A stretch of 64,000 nt of DNA from contig NZ_JAPESW010000013.1 in assembly GCF_028527925.1 (NCBI RefSeq), positions 33,854-97,853 of the forward strand, in the 5' to 3' direction. Each line of letters opens with the position of its first letter. Position 1 is the first letter of the stretch. This document shows, piece by piece, positions 60,862-64,000 of this stretch. Both the position numbers and the translations under genes were made by a program. The notes under the pieces are model-generated. The model was given only the letters and a program-made list of their open reading frames with translations. It did not search any database and was not told the DNA's origin. Source of the DNA: Cellulomonas fimi. Lineage in GTDB: Bacteria; Actinomycetota; Actinomycetes; Actinomycetales; Cellulomonadaceae.

Positions 60862-62385
60862 GTGACGCTCGGCCGCACGTCCGCGGTCGCGCTCGTCGGG
60901 CTGGCGGCGCACGTCGTCGACGTCGAGGCGCACCTCGCGCCGTCGCTGCCGGCGTTCACCCTCGTCGGCCTGCCCGACGCGTCGCTCGCCGAGGCGCGTG
61001 ACCGCGTCCGCGCCGCGGTGACGTCGAGCGGCCTCGCGTGGCCCAACCGGCGCATCACGGTCAACCTCTCGCCCGCGACGCTGCCGAAGTCCGGCTCCGC
61101 GTTCGACCTGGCGATCGCCGTCGCGACGCTCGCGGGCGCCGGGCTCGTCGACGCCGACCGCGTGCACGGCGTGGTTCACGTCGGGGAGCTCGGACTCGAC
61201 GGGCGCCTGCGTCCCGTGCGGGGGGTGCTGCCCGCGGTGGCCGCAGCCGTCGCCGCCGGTCATCCCCGCGTCGTGGTCCCGACCGGGAACGTCGCCGAGG
61301 CGCGGCTCGTCCCCGGTGCGCAGGTGGTGGGCGCGACGACGCTCGCCGAGGTCGCCGCCCGGTACGGAGCCGACGTCGAGGTGCCCGACCTGCCGCCCGT
61401 CGACGGCCTCGTCGTCGCCGGCGACCGGCTCCCGCGACGGCTCGACCTCGCGGACGTCCTCGGCCAGGAGGACGCCCGCCACGCCCTCGAGGTCGCGGCC
61501 GCCGGCGGGCACCACCTGCTCATGGTCGGTCCGCCCGGCACGGGCAAGACGATGCTGGCGTCGCGACTGCCCGGTCTGCTGCCGGACCTCGACGAGCATG
61601 CGGCCGTCGAGGTCACGTCGGTGCACTCGATCGCGGGCACGTTCGACCCGGGCGCCGGGCTGCTCACGCGGCCGCCCTTCGAGGACCCGCACCACACCGC
61701 GACCCCGGCCAGCGTCGTGGGCGGCGGCTCCGGTGTCCCGCGGCCCGGCGCCGCGTCGCGCGCCCACCGCGGCGTCCTCTTCCTCGACGAGGCGCCGGAG
61801 TTCACCACCGCGGTCCTGCAGACGCTCCGGCAACCGCTCGAGCACGGCGAGCTCGTCCTGCACCGAGCCGCCGGTGCCGCGCGCTACCCGGCGCGCTTCC
61901 AGCTCGTGCTCGCCGCCAACCCGTGCCCGTGCGGGCGCGCCGTGGGCAAGGGCCTCGACTGCACGTGCCGGAGCGAGCAGCGACGCCGGTACTTCTCGAG
62001 GCTCTCGGGTCCGCTCCTCGACCGCGTGGACCTGCAGGTGGAGCTCTCGCCGACCCGACCGGGTGGGACCGCAGGGGACCCGACGGCAGTCGTCGCACGA
62101 CGCGTGGCCGCCGCGCGCGCCGCGCAGGCGGACCGTCTGGTCGGGACGCCGTGGCGGACCAACGCGGAGGTCCCCGGATCCTGGCTCCGTGAGCGGCTCA
62201 GGGGCGACCGCACTGTCGTCGCCGACCTCGACCGCGCCGTCGAGCGCGGCACGCTGAGCCTGCGCGGTGTCGACCGCGTCCTGCGCGTGGCCTGGACGCT
62301 CGCGGACCTGGACGGCCGCGGCACACCGGCACGCGACGACGTCGGGCGTGCGTTGCTGCTGCGGACCCGGGGTCACGGCGCATGA
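60862..62385 (+). CDS. comM: ComM/YifB-type Mg-chelatase-like AAA+ ATPase
   Basis: A 507-residue AAA+ protein: N-terminal Lon-protease-like fold (PAFTLVGLPDASLAEARDRV, TVNLSPATLPKSGSAFDLAI), Walker A MVGPPGTGKTMLASRLPGLL, Walker B FLDEAPEF, sensor regions and the Cys-rich insert NPCPCGRAVGKGLDCTCRS, then the Mg-chelatase C-terminal domain (DRVDLQVELSPTRPG). ComM is a branch-migration helicase in natural transformation. GTG 60862 directly follows yraN, and the stop overlaps dprA by 4 bases. Confidence 0.94.
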   Translation: MTLGRTSAVALVGLAAHVVDVEAHLAPSLPAFTLVGLPDASLAEARDRVRAAVTSSGLAWPNRRITVNLSPATLPKSGSAFDLAIAVATLAGAGLVDADRVHGVVHVGELGLDGRLRPVRGVLPAVAAAVAAGHPRVVVPTGNVAEARLVPGAQVVGATTLAEVAARYGADVEVPDLPPVDGLVVAGDRLPRRLDLADVLGQEDARHALEVAAAGGHHLLMVGPPGTGKTMLASRLPGLLPDLDEHAAVEVTSVHSIAGTFDPGAGLLTRPPFEDPHHTATPASVVGGGSGVPRPGAASRAHRGVLFLDEAPEFTTAVLQTLRQPLEHGELVLHRAAGAARYPARFQLVLAANPCPCGRAVGKGLDCTCRSEQRRRYFSRLSGPLLDRVDLQVELSPTRPGGTAGDPTAVVARRVAAARAAQADRLVGTPWRTNAEVPGSWLRERLRGDRTVVADLDRAVERGTLSLRGVDRVLRVAWTLADLDGRGTPARDDVGRALLLRTRGHGA

Positions 62386-63641
62386 GGGCCGCAGCCGACG
62401 AGCGACGGGCGAGGGCGGCGTGGAGCGCGCTCGTCGAGCCGGGCGACGCCGTCGCCGCAGCTCTCGTCGCGACGCTCGGTCCGGCCGAGGCCTGGGCGCG
62501 GGTCGAGCACGCGCTGCACGAGCACACCGACGTCCGCCGGGGCGCCGATGCCGTGCTCGCGGACGGCGGGTGCGCACCGGCCGCGGGACACCAGCTCGCG
62601 CTCGATCTGCAGGGAGTCTCGTGCGGCGGGGACGACGCCGGCCGGGACGAGCGCGGCCCGGGGCGGGACCGCCTGGCCCGTGCGCTGGCGCGGTGGGCAC
62701 CGCGAGCCGCCACGCTCGAGGTCGTCCAACGGCTCGACGCGCTCGCCGAGCTCGGCGGCACGTTCGTCGTGCCGGGCGACGCCGGCTGGCCGCACGCGAT
62801 CGACGCGCTCGGCCCGGCGGCACCCTTCGGGCTCTGGGTGCGGGGCGACGCGGACCTGGCGACGGCGGGCGCGCGGAGCGTCGCAGTGGTCGGCGCGCGC
62901 GCCGCGACGACGTACGGCGAACGCGTCGCCCACGACCTCGCAGCGGTGCTCGCGGACCGTGGCGTCACGGTCGTCTCGGGCGGTGCGTTCGGGATCGACG
63001 CCGCCGCGCACCGCGGCGCGCTCGCGCGGTCGGGTCGGACGGTCGTCATGCTCGCGGGCGGGGTCGACCGCGCGTACCCGCGGGGCAACGCGCGGCTGCT
63101 CGACGCCGTGCTCGCCGACGGTGGCGCGATCGTCTCGGAGGTGCCGGTCGGGTCGGTGCCGACGCGCGTGCGCTTCCTGCAGCGCAACCGGCTGATCGCC
63201 GGGCTCGGCAGCGCGACCGTCGTCGTCGAGGCGGCATGGCGATCCGGCGCGATCAGCACCGCGTACCACGCCGCGGGCCTCCTGCGACCGGTGGGTGTCG
63301 TGCCGGGGCCGGTCACCTCCGTCGCGTCCGCCGGCTGCCACCGGCTGCTGCGTTCGGGCGTCGCGGTCTGCGTCACCGACGCCGCGGAGGTGCTCGAGCT
63401 CGCAGGTCTCGACGGCCCGGCGCCCGACCCGCAGGACCTGCCCGCCGCTCCGGGGGACGGCCTGCCGCAGCACGTCCGACGCGTGCTGGACGCCACGACC
63501 TGGCGACACCCCCTCGAGCCCATCGCGCTCGCGGCGTCCGCGGGGGTCAGCGTCGCGGACACGCGGGGAGCGCTCGGTCTCCTCGAGCTCGACGGCCTCG
63601 TCCGCCGCGAGGGGTCCGGGTGGGTGAGAGCCCGAACCTGA
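62382..63641 (+). CDS. dprA: DNA processing protein DprA
   Basis: A 419-residue DprA/Smf protein that loads RecA onto incoming single-stranded DNA. Rossmann-like core: RSVAVVGARAATTYGERVAH, TVVSGGAFGIDAAAHRGALA, VVMLAGGVDRAYPRGNARLL, RFLQRNRLIAGLGSATVVVE and SGAISTAYHAAG. A winged-helix-like C-terminus (~350-419) ends EGSGWVRART. The N-terminal ~110 residues are variable. ATG 62382 overlaps comM. With yraN and comM it forms the usual actinobacterial block. Confidence 0.95.
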   Translation: MRAAADERRARAAWSALVEPGDAVAAALVATLGPAEAWARVEHALHEHTDVRRGADAVLADGGCAPAAGHQLALDLQGVSCGGDDAGRDERGPGRDRLARALARWAPRAATLEVVQRLDALAELGGTFVVPGDAGWPHAIDALGPAAPFGLWVRGDADLATAGARSVAVVGARAATTYGERVAHDLAAVLADRGVTVVSGGAFGIDAAAHRGALARSGRTVVMLAGGVDRAYPRGNARLLDAVLADGGAIVSEVPVGSVPTRVRFLQRNRLIAGLGSATVVVEAAWRSGAISTAYHAAGLLRPVGVVPGPVTSVASAGCHRLLRSGVAVCVTDAAEVLELAGLDGPAPDPQDLPAAPGDGLPQHVRRVLDATTWRHPLEPIALAASAGVSVADTRGALGLLELDGLVRREGSGWVRART

Positions 63642-64000
63642 GGCACCGAGCGCATGGACCGGAAGCCACAACGATGCGCGGAGGGCGGAGGGCGGAGCCC
63701 GCGGCGGCCGCCCTGGCGGGCCGGCCGCAGGAGGGGGGGGCCCGTGTCGCGTGGGAGGGGGAGCGGGCCGAGGGGGGCGCGGGCGTGCGGTAGGCGGCGA
63801 GCAGGTGGCCCTGGGGGGGGGAAGGAGGGGCGGCGGGCGCGGCGGAGGACGTCTGACGGGGGTACCGGGGGTGGGCGGTGAGGAGGGGACGCAGGCCGCG
63901 GGTCGCGCGGGCGGGGGCGGCGGCGGCGCGGCGGACGTCGCGCGGGGCGCCGTCGCCGACCCCGGCGACGCCCAGGCGCGGGGGCCGCCCGGCCCAGGGG
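63642..64000 (+). other. Gene-free, G-rich tail, probably unreliable contig-end sequence
   Basis: After dprA no recognisable gene is found; a recombinase or sigma-factor gene would be expected here in relatives. From about 63690 on, the plus strand becomes unusually rich in G, with runs of eight or nine G (near 63731 and 63813), and T is scarce. Short open frames here lack family motifs and normal codon pattern. This looks like low-quality sequence rather than biology. Confidence 0.6.

Noticed and set aside
63654..63881. Short open frames after dprA
   Set aside because: Arg/Gly-rich translations, no start signal and suspect sequence quality.

Overview
The window is very GC-rich and carries GTG starts, promoters of the TANNNT type placed 6-7 bases before a start codon, coenzyme F420 genes and secreted plant-polysaccharide hydrolases. 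Together with the order ileS-folC-(insertion)-DUF4233-ndk, smc-ftsY-amtB-glnK-glnD-ffh and rpsP-khpA-rimM-trmD-rplS-lepB-rnhB, this points to an actinobacterium, most likely Cellulomonas or a close relative. That assignment is inference from gene content; no search was run.

Layout. 1-1937: end of a secreted modular alpha-amylase with its terminator. 2054-7316 (minus strand): a tightly overlapping operon with a three-gene ABC importer of the proposed F420-0 family, cofD, cofC and a HhH-GPD DNA repair protein, preceded by a leader made of five hairpins. 7345-18334: a MocR-type regulator divergent from an apparent pyrimidine catabolic operon: beta-ureidopropionase, dihydropyrimidinase, an LLM-class (F420- or flavin-dependent) oxidoreductase, a four-gene NMT1/THI5-type ABC importer, an omega-aminotransferase and a YdfG-like dehydrogenase. 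18421-27729: a heterodimeric ABC exporter, a phosphoribosyltransferase, a two-component system, a membrane protein, a TipA-like MerR regulator with an internal start, and a HAD phosphatase. 27825-32252: GH9 and GH43 glycoside hydrolases.

32300-63641 is mostly core genome: T-box-controlled ileS, folC, ndk, smc, ftsY, the nitrogen module amtB-glnK-glnD, ffh, the rpsP-trmD-rplS block, lepB, rnhB, comM and dprA. It is interrupted by dhaKLM plus a TetR/MFS efflux pair. The last ~350 bases are G-rich, hold no recognisable gene and look like unreliable sequence at a contig end.

How the genes may work together. The most interesting region is 2054-18334. One operon imports or builds an F420 precursor. 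The neighbouring operon could take up a pyrimidine, ring-open it, release beta-alanine, transaminate it and reduce malonic semialdehyde. No dihydropyrimidine dehydrogenase is seen, and the LLM oxidoreductase occupies its logical place. I propose an F420-linked reductive pyrimidine pathway under nitrogen (GlnR-like) and MocR control. The enzyme family calls are firm; the assignment of the first reductive step and the regulation are hypotheses.
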